From assembly GCA_018267915.1 (NCBI GenBank), contig JAFDXN010000025.1, positions 124,001 through 188,000 of the forward strand: a stretch of DNA of 64,000 nucleotides, read 5' to 3'. Below the pieces are notes generated by a model. It ran no database searches, was not told the origin of the DNA, and saw only the letters and a program-made list of their open reading frames with translations. The DNA is from Bacteroidota bacterium (GTDB lineage: Bacteria > Bacteroidota > Bacteroidia > Chitinophagales > Chitinophagaceae). The position numbers and the translations under genes were made by a program. Shown in pieces: positions 34,002-42,668 of the stretch; position 1 is the first letter of the stretch; each line of letters opens with the position of its first letter.

Positions 34002-36797
34002 TTACAGCAAAGATCTTACTTTATCTATAACGGCTTGCAGGTTGGCGACGTCCTGACCGCCGGCTGTGGCTAGCGTTTTTTGTCCGCCGCCGCCGCCTTT
34101 TATAAGCGGAGCTACATGCTCTTTGATCAGCTTGCCCGCGTCAAGGCCTTTGGCAGCAACCACTTTTTCGTCCACACCTATGGCAATATTTGCCTTGCCA
34201 TCGATATTGGCGCATAGCACAATAACATGATCGTTGAGGTGGCTTTTGAGATCAAAGCACAGCTTCTTAAGTGCATCGGCTGAGCTGACGTTGACCATGG
34301 CGCCAACAAAGGTTACCTGGTTGATTATCTCGTCTTTGCCGAGGACCTCATTGCGAATAGCTACAAGCTGGCGTGCCTCGAGCGACTCGACATGTTTTTC
34401 GAGCTGGGCCTTTTCTTCCTGCAGCTTTTCTATGGCTTTTACAGTGTCTTTGGGATGCCTGAGCTGGGCATTGACCTGGTGAAGTAAAGCCAGCTTTTCG
34501 TTTACATATTTTTCTGCGGCCACACCGGTCACGGCTTCCACACGGCGCACGCCGGCGGCAACTGCGCTCTCGCTTGTAAGCTTGAAGAAACCGAGCTGGC
34601 CCGTATTGCCCACATGTGTGCCGCCGCATAACTCTATCGAATAGGCAGGGTCCATTATTACTACCCGCACACGGTCGCCATATTTTTCACCGAAGAGGGC
34701 CATGGCCCCAAGGGCTACTGCTTCATCTTTACCCATTTCGCGGATAACCACTTCCACATTCTCCCGGATCTTCGCGTTGACTATTTCTTCTATCTGAGCT
34801 ATCTCTTCATCGCTCACTTTTGCGAAGTGTGAGAAGTCGAAACGCAGATATTCTTCATTTACGAGCGAACCCTTTTGTGCAACGTGTGTGCCTAATACCT
34901 GGCGCAAGGCTGCGTGCAGTAAGTGTGTAGCACTGTGGTGCATGGCAGTGGGTATACGCTTTGCGGCATCCACACGGGCCAGTACATCCCCGCTCAGATC
35001 GGCAGGCAGTACTTCGGTGAAGTGTATGATGAGATCATTTTCCTTTTTGGTATCCGTAACCTGGATGCTTTCATCGGGGAAAATGAGCTCGCCCGTGTCA
35101 CCTACCTGCCCCCCGCTCTCGGCATAGAAAGGTGTACAATCCAGGACGATCTGAAACAACTCTTTGCCTTTGGCTTTTACTTTCCTGTACTTGAGGACAG
35201 ATGCTTTTGCCTCGAGACTATCATAGCCAACAAAACGCACTGCATTGCTATCCTGTAGCACCACCCAATCGTCGGTATCAAGCGCAGTAGCTGCGCGGCT
35301 GCGGGTTTTCTGCTGCTGCATATATACATTGAACTCATCCCTATCAACAGAGAAATTATTCTCACTGGCAATCAATTCGGTAAGATCTAATGGGAAACCA
35401 TATGTGTCATATAACTCAAAAGCAAATTTTCCATCTATGACATTCTTTTTTACCACTGGTTCTCTTTTTAATAGGACTGCGGTATTGTTCTCTAATATCT
35501 TCTTATCCAGATATTGTGTAAACAGCTTTAAGCCTTTATCTATTGTCCGAAGAAAAGCCTCTTCTTCCTCTTTAACGACTCTTTGTACAAAGTCAGCTTG
35601 TTTCGTTAATTCAGGGAAAACGCTTTCAAATTGTTTTGCGATCACTGGAACCAATTGCACTAGTAGCGGTTTCCTATATTCTAACCATGAATAATAATAT
35701 CGAACCGCTCTCCTAAGAATTCTCCTAACAACATATCCAGCTCCAGTATTTGACGGCAATTGGCCATCAGCTATTGTAAAACAGATAGCACGTATATGGT
35801 CTGCCAATACGCGAAAAGCAACAGATTGTTTCCATGTTATGAAAGCTGGAGAAAAGTTATCCCAAGTATTAGCAGCATCTTTATTGTACTTAGCTCCTGT
35901 CAGTTTCTCGATTTCTGTAATCGTTCCCATGAACAGGTCAGTGTCGTAATTACTTTGTTTGCCTTGTAGTACACGAACGAGGCGCTCAAGGCCCATCCCG
36001 GTGTCTACGTGTGTTGCAGGTAGACTAACGAGCTTAGTGAATTCTATTACTTTTTTAGCACGTTCCTTCTTTGCTTCGTCACCTTCGCCCTTATATGATT
36101 TTTCCCATGCGTTAAAGGCGTCTTTGTTATCCCAGACGCGATTGAACTGCATGAACACGTTGTTCCATATCTCTATCACCTGCGGATGGTCGTTGTTCAC
36201 CAGCGTTTTGCCGTCTACCTGCTTGCGCTCTTCGTCGTTGCGGCAATCGACATGTATCTCGGAGCAGGGGCCACATGGGCCTGTATCACCCATTTCCCAG
36301 AAGTTATCTTTCTTATTGCCGAGCAGTATCCTGTCTTCGGCTATATATTGTTTCCAGTGGTTGTATGCTTCCTCGTCTTTGGGCAGGTTCTCTTTTGCAT
36401 CGCCTTCGAATACGGTTACATATAGGCGGTCTTTAGGTATGCGGTAGACATCCGTCAGCAATTCCCAACTCCATTCGATAGCTTCTTTTTTGAAGTAGTC
36501 GCCAAAGCTCCAGTTGCCCAGCATCTCGAACATAGTGTGGTGATATGTATCCACACCTACCTCCTCGAGGTCGTTGTGCTTACCGCTTACGCGAAGGCAT
36601 TTTTGCGTATCGGCCACCCGGCTGTATTCGGCTTTCTTATTGCCCAGGAAATAATCCTTGAACTGGTTCATACCCGCATTGGTAAAAAGCAGTGTAGGAT
36701 CGTTCTTCACAACGATGGGGGCAGAAGGCACGATATGGTGGCCCTTGCTATGAAAGAAATCCAAAAACTGTTTCCGTATCTCGTTGGCTGTAAGCAT
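34002..36797 (-). CDS. alaS: Alanine--tRNA ligase
   Basis: 931 residues, slightly long for AlaRS. The class II catalytic domain has NDPTLLFTNAGMNQFKDYFLG and MFEMLGNWSFGDYFK. A tRNA-recognition region follows. The editing domain has HHSATHLLHAAL and CGGTHVGNTG. The C-terminal oligomerisation domain ends GGGGGQKTLATAGGQ. It charges tRNA-Ala and clears misacylated Ser or Gly. About 740 bases in the middle (35341-36080, residues about 240-485) are clearly more AT-rich and use AGA/TTA-type codons unlike both ends, so the gene may be mosaic. The reading frame is intact. An exact -7 box lies upstream. Confidence 0.96.
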   Translation of the reverse strand: MLTANEIRKQFLDFFHSKGHHIVPSAPIVVKNDPTLLFTNAGMNQFKDYFLGNKKAEYSRVADTQKCLRVSGKHNDLEEVGVDTYHHTMFEMLGNWSFGDYFKKEAIEWSWELLTDVYRIPKDRLYVTVFEGDAKENLPKDEEAYNHWKQYIAEDRILLGNKKDNFWEMGDTGPCGPCSEIHVDCRNDEERKQVDGKTLVNNDHPQVIEIWNNVFMQFNRVWDNKDAFNAWEKSYKGEGDEAKKERAKKVIEFTKLVSLPATHVDTGMGLERLVRVLQGKQSNYDTDLFMGTITEIEKLTGAKYNKDAANTWDNFSPAFITWKQSVAFRVLADHIRAICFTIADGQLPSNTGAGYVVRRILRRAVRYYYSWLEYRKPLLVQLVPVIAKQFESVFPELTKQADFVQRVVKEEEEAFLRTIDKGLKLFTQYLDKKILENNTAVLLKREPVVKKNVIDGKFAFELYDTYGFPLDLTELIASENNFSVDRDEFNVYMQQQKTRSRAATALDTDDWVVLQDSNAVRFVGYDSLEAKASVLKYRKVKAKGKELFQIVLDCTPFYAESGGQVGDTGELIFPDESIQVTDTKKENDLIIHFTEVLPADLSGDVLARVDAAKRIPTAMHHSATHLLHAALRQVLGTHVAQKGSLVNEEYLRFDFSHFAKVSDEEIAQIEEIVNAKIRENVEVVIREMGKDEAVALGAMALFGEKYGDRVRVVIMDPAYSIELCGGTHVGNTGQLGFFKLTSESAVAAGVRRVEAVTGVAAEKYVNEKLALLHQVNAQLRHPKDTVKAIEKLQEEKAQLEKHVESLEARQLVAIRNEVLGKDEIINQVTFVGAMVNVSSADALKKLCFDLKSHLNDHVIVLCANIDGKANIAIGVDEKVVAAKGLDAGKLIKEHVAPLIKGGGGGQKTLATAGGQDVANLQAVIDKVRSLL

Positions 36798-36820
36798 AAA
36801 ATTCCTATACGATAAGGCTG

Positions 36821-36828
36821 CAAAGATA
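36821..36828 (-). promoter_or_regulatory. -7 promoter box of alaS
   Basis: On the minus strand TATCTTTG (exact TAnnTTTG) lies 23 bases before the alaS ATG. Confidence 0.6.
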
Positions 36829-36960
36829 ATTATGCTATCGCATGATTAATGAATGAATTATGCAGTTATTAGGAAAAGTATAATCTAACAGCCAGGCGAT
36901 GAATTGAAAGACCCAAACCATGTGGTGAATAGCTTAAATTAGCGCAAAATTGCAGTGCAG

Positions 36961-38787
36961 GTGCCGGACGTAATACAATTATTATCAGACCATATAGCTA
37001 ACCAGATAGCCGCCGGAGAGGTGATACAAAGACCTGCCTCGGCTGTGAAAGAGCTATTGGAGAATGCGATAGACGCAGGCGCTACGGAGGTGCAACTGGT
37101 GGTGAAAGATGCCGGCAAGGAACTGGTGCAGGTGATAGACAATGGCAGCGGCATGAGCCCGACCGATGCCCGCATGAGCTTTGAACGCCACGCCACTTCG
37201 AAGATCAAAAATATCGAAGACCTTTTCAAGATACGCACGATGGGCTTCCGTGGAGAGGCACTGGCCTCGATAGCGGCGGTGGCACAAGTGGAACTGAAGA
37301 CAAAAAAGGAAAGCGACGATACGGGAACTAAACTGGTAATAGAAGGCACAGAGGTGAAGCTGCAGGAGGCCTGTGCTACACCAACAGGCACCAATATCAT
37401 GGTGAAGAACCTTTTCTTCAACGTGCCTGCAAGACGTCACTTTTTAAAGAGCAACACCACTGAGTTCCGCCATATAGTGGACGAGTTCACACGGGTGGCG
37501 TTAGCGCATCCTGAAGTTGCCTTCAGGCTTTGGCACAATGGTGCGGAGCAGTTTCACCTGCAATCGGGCAACCTGAAGACGAGGATAGTGGAGTTGCTGG
37601 GCAAATCGTATGAAAAGAACCTGGTTCCGGTGGCCGAAGAGACGGAATTGCTGAACATCAATGGTTTTATCGGCAAGCCCGAGGCTGCTACCCGTACAAG
37701 GGGCATGCAGTTCTTCTTCATCAATAACCGTTTTATCCGCAGTGCTTACCTGCACCACGCGGTGAGCAATGGCTATGAGGGACTAATCGAGAAAGAGGCA
37801 TTCCCATTCTATGTACTGTTCCTGGAAATAGACCCGGCAAGAGTGGATGTGAATGTGCACCCCACGAAACAGGAAGTGAAGTTTGAAGACGACCGGCTGA
37901 TGTACAGCTACCTGAATGCCGCGGTGAAGCATGCGCTGGCCAGGTATAATATTGCACCATCGCTGGATTTTACGCTGAGCCCGGAGATACAAAGCCTGCC
38001 ATCGGTGCAGCTGCCGATGACCGAAAGACAACGGGAAGAAACCGAAAGAGGGTACCTGAGCAATACCTTCAGTAAGGGTGGGCAGGCGCATTTTGCCGAG
38101 AAGAGCGACAGCCTGAAACACTGGAAGGAACTCTATGCCATCGCCGCAAGCCCCTCAGCAGAAAAGGTGCAACCTGCGACGGAGCAAGCAGCACTGCACA
38201 ATGAGAACGAGATAAGTACCAGCATCAATAAGAATACGTTATTGGTGCAGGGCGCAATGCTGGTGACAACAGTGAAATCGGGGCTGATGCTGATACACAT
38301 ACGCCGCGCACAGGAAAGGATATGGTACGAGCGCCTGCTGCAGGAATGGAATAATGGCAGCACGGCCTCGCAGCAGTTGCTATTCCCGATGCAATGTGAG
38401 CTGGCACCGCAGGATGCTATATTGCTAAATGAAGCCCTGCCCGACCTTGCAAGGATCGGTTTTGACATAGTGCCCTTCGGACAAAATACTTACGTGGTGC
38501 AAGGCGTACCAACCGACCTGCCGGCCGGAGAGGAGCGCAATGTGATAGATGAAGTAATAGACGAGTTGAAGCATGAGTCGGCGGAGGGAACAACGAAGCG
38601 ATCTGAGAAACTATTGGCGCAAATGGCGCGCAGGCTGAGCCGGAACAAGCATGCGATACAACAACCCGAAGGACAACAGACACTCATAGATGAGCTCTTC
38701 GCCTGCAGCCAGCCGGAGTACACGCCTGACGGAAAGAAGGTGTTCACGATGGTGAGGAAGGAGGAGCTTGAAGAGATGCTGGGATAG
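36961..38787 (+). CDS. mutL: DNA mismatch repair protein MutL
   Basis: 608 residues. The N-terminal GHKL ATPase has IANQIAAGEVIQRPASAVKELLENAIDAGA, DNGSGM and TMGFRGEALASIAAVA, followed by the transducer (NNRFIRSAYLHHAV). A low-complexity linker spans about 345-425. The C-terminal dimerisation domain starts at about 430. The conserved DQHAxxE-type motif is altered here (LMLIHIRRAQERIWYE), so endonuclease activity is doubtful. The frame opens with GTG 36955, but MPDVIQLL is the standard start, giving GTG at 36961. It couples MutS recognition to strand removal. Confidence 0.94.
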   Translation: MPDVIQLLSDHIANQIAAGEVIQRPASAVKELLENAIDAGATEVQLVVKDAGKELVQVIDNGSGMSPTDARMSFERHATSKIKNIEDLFKIRTMGFRGEALASIAAVAQVELKTKKESDDTGTKLVIEGTEVKLQEACATPTGTNIMVKNLFFNVPARRHFLKSNTTEFRHIVDEFTRVALAHPEVAFRLWHNGAEQFHLQSGNLKTRIVELLGKSYEKNLVPVAEETELLNINGFIGKPEAATRTRGMQFFFINNRFIRSAYLHHAVSNGYEGLIEKEAFPFYVLFLEIDPARVDVNVHPTKQEVKFEDDRLMYSYLNAAVKHALARYNIAPSLDFTLSPEIQSLPSVQLPMTERQREETERGYLSNTFSKGGQAHFAEKSDSLKHWKELYAIAASPSAEKVQPATEQAALHNENEISTSINKNTLLVQGAMLVTTVKSGLMLIHIRRAQERIWYERLLQEWNNGSTASQQLLFPMQCELAPQDAILLNEALPDLARIGFDIVPFGQNTYVVQGVPTDLPAGEERNVIDEVIDELKHESAEGTTKRSEKLLAQMARRLSRNKHAIQQPEGQQTLIDELFACSQPEYTPDGKKVFTMVRKEELEEMLG

Positions 38788-38887
38788 CTGATCACATAAT
38801 TTTTTATTCACTAAATAGGCAGGAATGGTCCGTATTATCGGATAGTAGGCTGCAATTCAGTAAATTCGCGACCGAAATAATCATTAG

Positions 38888-39976
38888 ATGTCCGCTCTCA
38901 AGTTTTATCCCTTAACAGTGACTGATGTAAGACCAGAGACTGCCGACTGCGTGTCGGTGGCGCTGGAAGTGCCTGCAGATCTCGCTGAAACATTCCGTTT
39001 CGCGCCCGGCCAGTACCTTACTTTCCGCAAACATATAGGGGATAGCGAGATCAGGCGCTCTTATTCAATCTGCGCCAGCCCCAGGGAAGGGGAACTGCGG
39101 GTAGCCATTAAAAAAGTAGAAAAAGGTGTATTCTCGGGCTACGCGCATGGCAGCCTGAAGAAAGGGGATGTGCTGGATGTGATGCCGCCGTTAGGGAAAT
39201 TCACACCAAAAGAATCGGAAGCGACACATAAAGAGTACCTGGCATTTGCTGCGGGCAGTGGCATAACGCCGATCATGAGTATCATGAAGGCAGTACTGGA
39301 GGACGAGCCTAACAGCAGCTTTACGCTGATATACGGCAACCGCAACCGTAACACCATCATCTTCCGCGAGGCCATCGAGGGCCTGAAGAATAAATACATG
39401 CAGCGCCTGCGCGTGTATCATGTGCTGAGCAGAGAGTTCATGGATGTGGAGCTATTCAATGGCCGGATAGATGCCAACAAGTGTGCTGCATTCTGTGATT
39501 CACTGATAGACGTCAAGACCATCGATGAGGCATTTATCTGCGGGCCGGAGGACATGATCCTTTCTGTGAGGGATCAACTTGTGGCGCTGGGCATGCCATC
39601 GTCGCATGTGCATATAGAACTGTTCACATCGCCAGACCAACCGAAGGCAACACATGAAAAATGGGTGGCGGAGCATAAAGAGGATGTGGGGCCTGTTGCC
39701 AAAGTGAGCATTACCCTGGACGGCGCAACCTTCGATATCGATCTGCCTTACAATGGCGATACAATACTGGATGCCGCATTGAAGAGTGGCGCCGACCTGC
39801 CCTATGCGTGTAAGGGCGGCGTATGCTGCACCTGTCGCGCTAAAATAACCGAGGGCAAGGTGGATATGGAAGTGAACTATTCGCTGGAGCCGGATGAAAT
39901 AGAAAAAGGCTTTGTACTGACTTGCCAATCGCACCCGAGGACGGAACGGGTTGTGGTGGATTTTGACGCGAGATAG
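38888..39976 (+). CDS. paaE: PaaE-like flavin/2Fe-2S oxidoreductase
   Basis: 362 residues. An FAD-binding ferredoxin-reductase domain (about 1-105) has RRSYSICASP, and an NADPH-binding domain (about 110-235) has AAGSGITPIMSIMKAVL and ICGPEDMI. A C-terminal plant-type ferredoxin domain (about 270-362) has CKGGVCCTCRAK and a fourth Cys in LTCQSHP. This layout matches the reductase of the phenylacetyl-CoA epoxidase complex, which passes electrons from NADPH to the oxygenase. No other paa gene is in the window, so the symbol is tentative; related reductases serve other oxygenases. Confidence 0.8.
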   Translation: MSALKFYPLTVTDVRPETADCVSVALEVPADLAETFRFAPGQYLTFRKHIGDSEIRRSYSICASPREGELRVAIKKVEKGVFSGYAHGSLKKGDVLDVMPPLGKFTPKESEATHKEYLAFAAGSGITPIMSIMKAVLEDEPNSSFTLIYGNRNRNTIIFREAIEGLKNKYMQRLRVYHVLSREFMDVELFNGRIDANKCAAFCDSLIDVKTIDEAFICGPEDMILSVRDQLVALGMPSSHVHIELFTSPDQPKATHEKWVAEHKEDVGPVAKVSITLDGATFDIDLPYNGDTILDAALKSGADLPYACKGGVCCTCRAKITEGKVDMEVNYSLEPDEIEKGFVLTCQSHPRTERVVVDFDAR

Positions 39977-39998
39977 CCGGCAACGAGCAAGGATATCT

Positions 39999-40065
39999 CG
40001 TCCCTAGCGGGACGTTACATTTTTCCCAAGACGCTTTTCTACCGACATTTTGTCCCGAAGGGACA
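39999..40065. terminator. Two short palindromes between paaE and arfB
   Basis: CGTCCC-TAGC-GGGACG (39999-40014) and TGTCCC-GAA-GGGACA (40051-40065), both followed by T-rich sequence. They lie between converging genes and share the GTCCC/GGGAC arm, so they act either as terminators or as a small repeat family. Confidence 0.55.
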
Positions 40066-40080
40066 TTTGTTCCTAACGCA

Positions 40081-40470
40081 TCACAGACCGCGCCTCATCT
40101 GCTTTTTCAAAGAGTCTTTTCTTTTTGATTCGAGGCGGCGCTCTTTGGCCTCCTTTGACGGTTTTGTAGGCTTGCGTTTTTTAGGCCTTACAAGGCTTTG
40201 CGCTACTAATTCTTCCAACTTCTTTTTTGCCAGTTGCTTATTCTCGAGTTGCGAGCGGGTCTCGCTGCTTTTTACCAGCAGGTAGCCATCCTTGTTGATG
40301 CGGTTTTTCAGCTTGTCGACAATGAGTTCCTTTTCTTCGGGTGTGAAATACATAGAATTTCCGATATGCCACCAGGCCTCGACCATTGTCTCGACCTTGT
40401 TGACATTCTGCCCGCCTTTACCACCGCTACGGGCAGTACGGAAAAATATTTCGGATGAAAAATCGCGCAT
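40081..40470 (-). CDS. arfB: Alternative ribosome-rescue peptidyl-tRNA hydrolase
   Basis: 129 residues of the ArfB/YaeJ class. The release-factor-like domain carries FFRTARSGGKGGQNVNKVET with the catalytic GGQ near residue 20. The long basic tail (PKKRKPTKPSKEAKERRLESKRK) would enter the empty mRNA channel of stalled ribosomes. It frees peptidyl-tRNA when a message lacks a stop codon. The length is usual. Confidence 0.95.
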   Translation of the reverse strand: MRDFSSEIFFRTARSGGKGGQNVNKVETMVEAWWHIGNSMYFTPEEKELIVDKLKNRINKDGYLLVKSSETRSQLENKQLAKKKLEELVAQSLVRPKKRKPTKPSKEAKERRLESKRKDSLKKQMRRGL

Positions 40471-40504
40471 TGCAGCGCAAAGGTAATTGAAAAATACGCC
40501 TGCA

Positions 40505-41803
40505 TCAGCGCAGCAGCTCGAAGTCGCCTTTTACTACATGGAGATCGTTTGAGCCGGAATTGGCCGTACTATAGCCGGGCTGCGCGGTAAGCGTATACTG
40601 GAGCATGTAGAAATAAGTATTAGCATCCTGTAGCCGACCCTTCCACCTGCCATCCCACTGTTTCTCAGGATCATCTGTATCGAATATGCGCTGACCCCAA
40701 CGGTTGTAGACACTGAACTCGTAGAAGAAAAAGCCGGTGAAGCAATGATGAACGGGACCAAAGGCATCATTGAGACCATCGCCATTTGGCGTAAAAGCAT
40801 TTGGTAACCAAAGGCATTCCTTAACGCTTTCCTTTATCACACGGATCGTGTCGACAAAGTACCCGCAATCGCCCCAGGCCTCACGTATATAAGTGCCGGG
40901 GAACTGTATGAGCTGCGTGCTGTCGCGGCCGGCGTTATGCCAATAGTATTCGCCTGATACGCTGGTCGCAGCCAAGGTCATGGGAAAAGACGAACTGTAG
41001 ATCGTAGTGTCGTGCTTCTGCGCATTTTCCATATCCAGCACGCACACATCATCTACGTACATATAAGCCGTGGAGTGTATACTGTCGAGTGCGCCCACAG
41101 GTGAGTAGAGAAGCCGGCAGGCAATGGGGAATGAGTCGGCGAAGCGGCCAATGGTTAGCCATCGTTCGCCACCAACTGCTTTGTAAACCGCGTGTATTTT
41201 GTACCACTTAGAAGTATCCGTAAAAAAACTCCCGGCTGTGCTAAGCACTTGCGGTTGGCCTGCAATAGCTAACATCTTGTGCGTATAATCGATGGAGGTG
41301 TCAACCTTATTGTCGCTTAGTAATAATCCTATCCTGTCGACAGAAATAATGTTGAAGTCTTGAGGTACGTGGTAGACCTGGTTGACGAAAAAGCTAATGT
41401 AGTAGGTATGTCCGGGCAGCAGAGGGCTGACGAGTTTTGTTTGCAGGTACTCCCGGTAGTCGTCGAGTTCGTGATGGTGCGGCAAGCCGGTGAACATGGC
41501 TATACCGGCATAAGCACTGCCGCCATGTGGCTGCCGGGAGCCATTGAGTGTATTGAATGGAACAGTGACAGAAGGCGATGTGCCGCAAACATTGTAGTAG
41601 TCGGGCGTTGTCGCATCGATGGGCGATACCCAATCGCGAACGGAAGGAAAACTATCGTAGCCGGGCGAATAAACCACCTGGCTGCGATCTGTGGGACAAT
41701 TATTATAGTATTCGAAACCGGGGTTCGGCACAAGGTTCTGTGCCGAAAGCGAAATACTATAAAGGGATATAAGGGCCGGCAATACCCTGATGACGCGGTG
41801 CAT
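40505..41803 (-). CDS. T9SS type B (gliding-motility C-terminal domain) exported protein
   Basis: 432 residues. Signal peptide 1-21 (LPALISLYSISLSAQ). The body starts NLVPNPGFEYYNNCP, a common beginning of OmpA-like or carbohydrate-binding surface proteins in this phylum, followed by beta-rich sequence. The last 90 residues are the CHU_C/type B sorting domain: LPNAFTPNGDGLNDAFGPV, YEFSVYNRWGQRIFDT, WDGRWKGRLQDANTYFYML. It should be carried across the outer membrane by the type IX system. Substrate and partners are unknown. It is divergent from the sterol desaturase gene. Confidence 0.88.
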   Translation of the reverse strand: MHRVIRVLPALISLYSISLSAQNLVPNPGFEYYNNCPTDRSQVVYSPGYDSFPSVRDWVSPIDATTPDYYNVCGTSPSVTVPFNTLNGSRQPHGGSAYAGIAMFTGLPHHHELDDYREYLQTKLVSPLLPGHTYYISFFVNQVYHVPQDFNIISVDRIGLLLSDNKVDTSIDYTHKMLAIAGQPQVLSTAGSFFTDTSKWYKIHAVYKAVGGERWLTIGRFADSFPIACRLLYSPVGALDSIHSTAYMYVDDVCVLDMENAQKHDTTIYSSSFPMTLAATSVSGEYYWHNAGRDSTQLIQFPGTYIREAWGDCGYFVDTIRVIKESVKECLWLPNAFTPNGDGLNDAFGPVHHCFTGFFFYEFSVYNRWGQRIFDTDDPEKQWDGRWKGRLQDANTYFYMLQYTLTAQPGYSTANSGSNDLHVVKGDFELLR

Positions 41804-41889
41804 ATCGGGTGACTTTGCGATATAATAACTATCGACATTAACATTTTATTGTGTGGCGCATCGCCGCCGATGCCAACATTTTGTTTTTG

Positions 41890-41897
41890 TAATTTTG
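41890..41897 (+). promoter_or_regulatory. -7 promoter box of the sterol desaturase gene
   Basis: TAATTTTG matches TAnnTTTG exactly. It ends 10 bases before the ATG, so the leader would be only a few bases long. Confidence 0.5.
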
Positions 41898-41906
41898 CAG
41901 GACGGT

Positions 41907-42668
41907 ATGGAATTCAAATCTTTTAACCAGATATGGCTGGTGCTAACATTGCGCTACCTGATCATAGCCGGGGCGATATGGCTGATATGGTATCGTGTCA
42001 TTCGCCAGCGTATCGCTCATAAGAAGATACAACTGAAGTTTCCTGCGAATAAAGACTATGCAAGGGAAATAGGCTATTCACTGCTAACCATTGTGATCTT
42101 TGCCTCGGTACCCGCGTTAATGCTGCTAACCCCCTTCAGGCAGTATACTCAATATTACAGGCATATCGACGAGCACAGCAAAGTGTGGTTCTGGCTAGCC
42201 TTCCCGGTAATGTTCTTAATGCACGATGCCTACTTTTATTTTACTCACCGCGCCATGCATCACCCTAAGCTCTTCAAATATTTTCACCTCGTTCACCACA
42301 AGTCAACCAATCCGTCACCGTTCGCAGCCTTTTCCTTTCATCCTTTAGAGGCGGTAGTTGAGGCCGGCATTTTCGTGATATTTGTGATGGTAATGCCCAT
42401 GCATCCGATACATCTGCTGGTGTTCTTTTTTGTGATGATCGTGTACAATGTATATGGTCACCTCGGGTGGGAACTATACCCGAATGGATTTTCTAAACAC
42501 CCTATCGGCAAATGGATCAATACATCCATGAGCCACAATCAGCATCACCAGTATTTCACGGGGAACTACGGCCTGTATTTCTTATGGTGGGACAGATGGT
42601 TTGGCACTATACGTGATGATTATGATAAGCGCTTCGAAGAAGTAAAAGGCCGCAGCTTAACGGCCTGA
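41907..42668 (+). CDS. Sterol desaturase / fatty acid hydroxylase family protein
   Basis: 253 residues from ATG 41907, with about four membrane helices. The histidine clusters of the di-iron membrane oxygenases are all present: HDAYFYFTHRAMHH, HLVHHKST, and NTSMSHNQHHQYF near the C-terminus. Members hydroxylate or desaturate lipids. The bacterial substrate is often unknown, and here a membrane lipid or carotenoid-like substrate is only a guess. The longer frame upstream would read through the promoter. The 3' end overlaps the converging membrane-protein gene by 12 bases. Confidence 0.88.
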   Translation: MEFKSFNQIWLVLTLRYLIIAGAIWLIWYRVIRQRIAHKKIQLKFPANKDYAREIGYSLLTIVIFASVPALMLLTPFRQYTQYYRHIDEHSKVWFWLAFPVMFLMHDAYFYFTHRAMHHPKLFKYFHLVHHKSTNPSPFAAFSFHPLEAVVEAGIFVIFVMVMPMHPIHLLVFFFVMIVYNVYGHLGWELYPNGFSKHPIGKWINTSMSHNQHHQYFTGNYGLYFLWWDRWFGTIRDDYDKRFEEVKGRSLTA

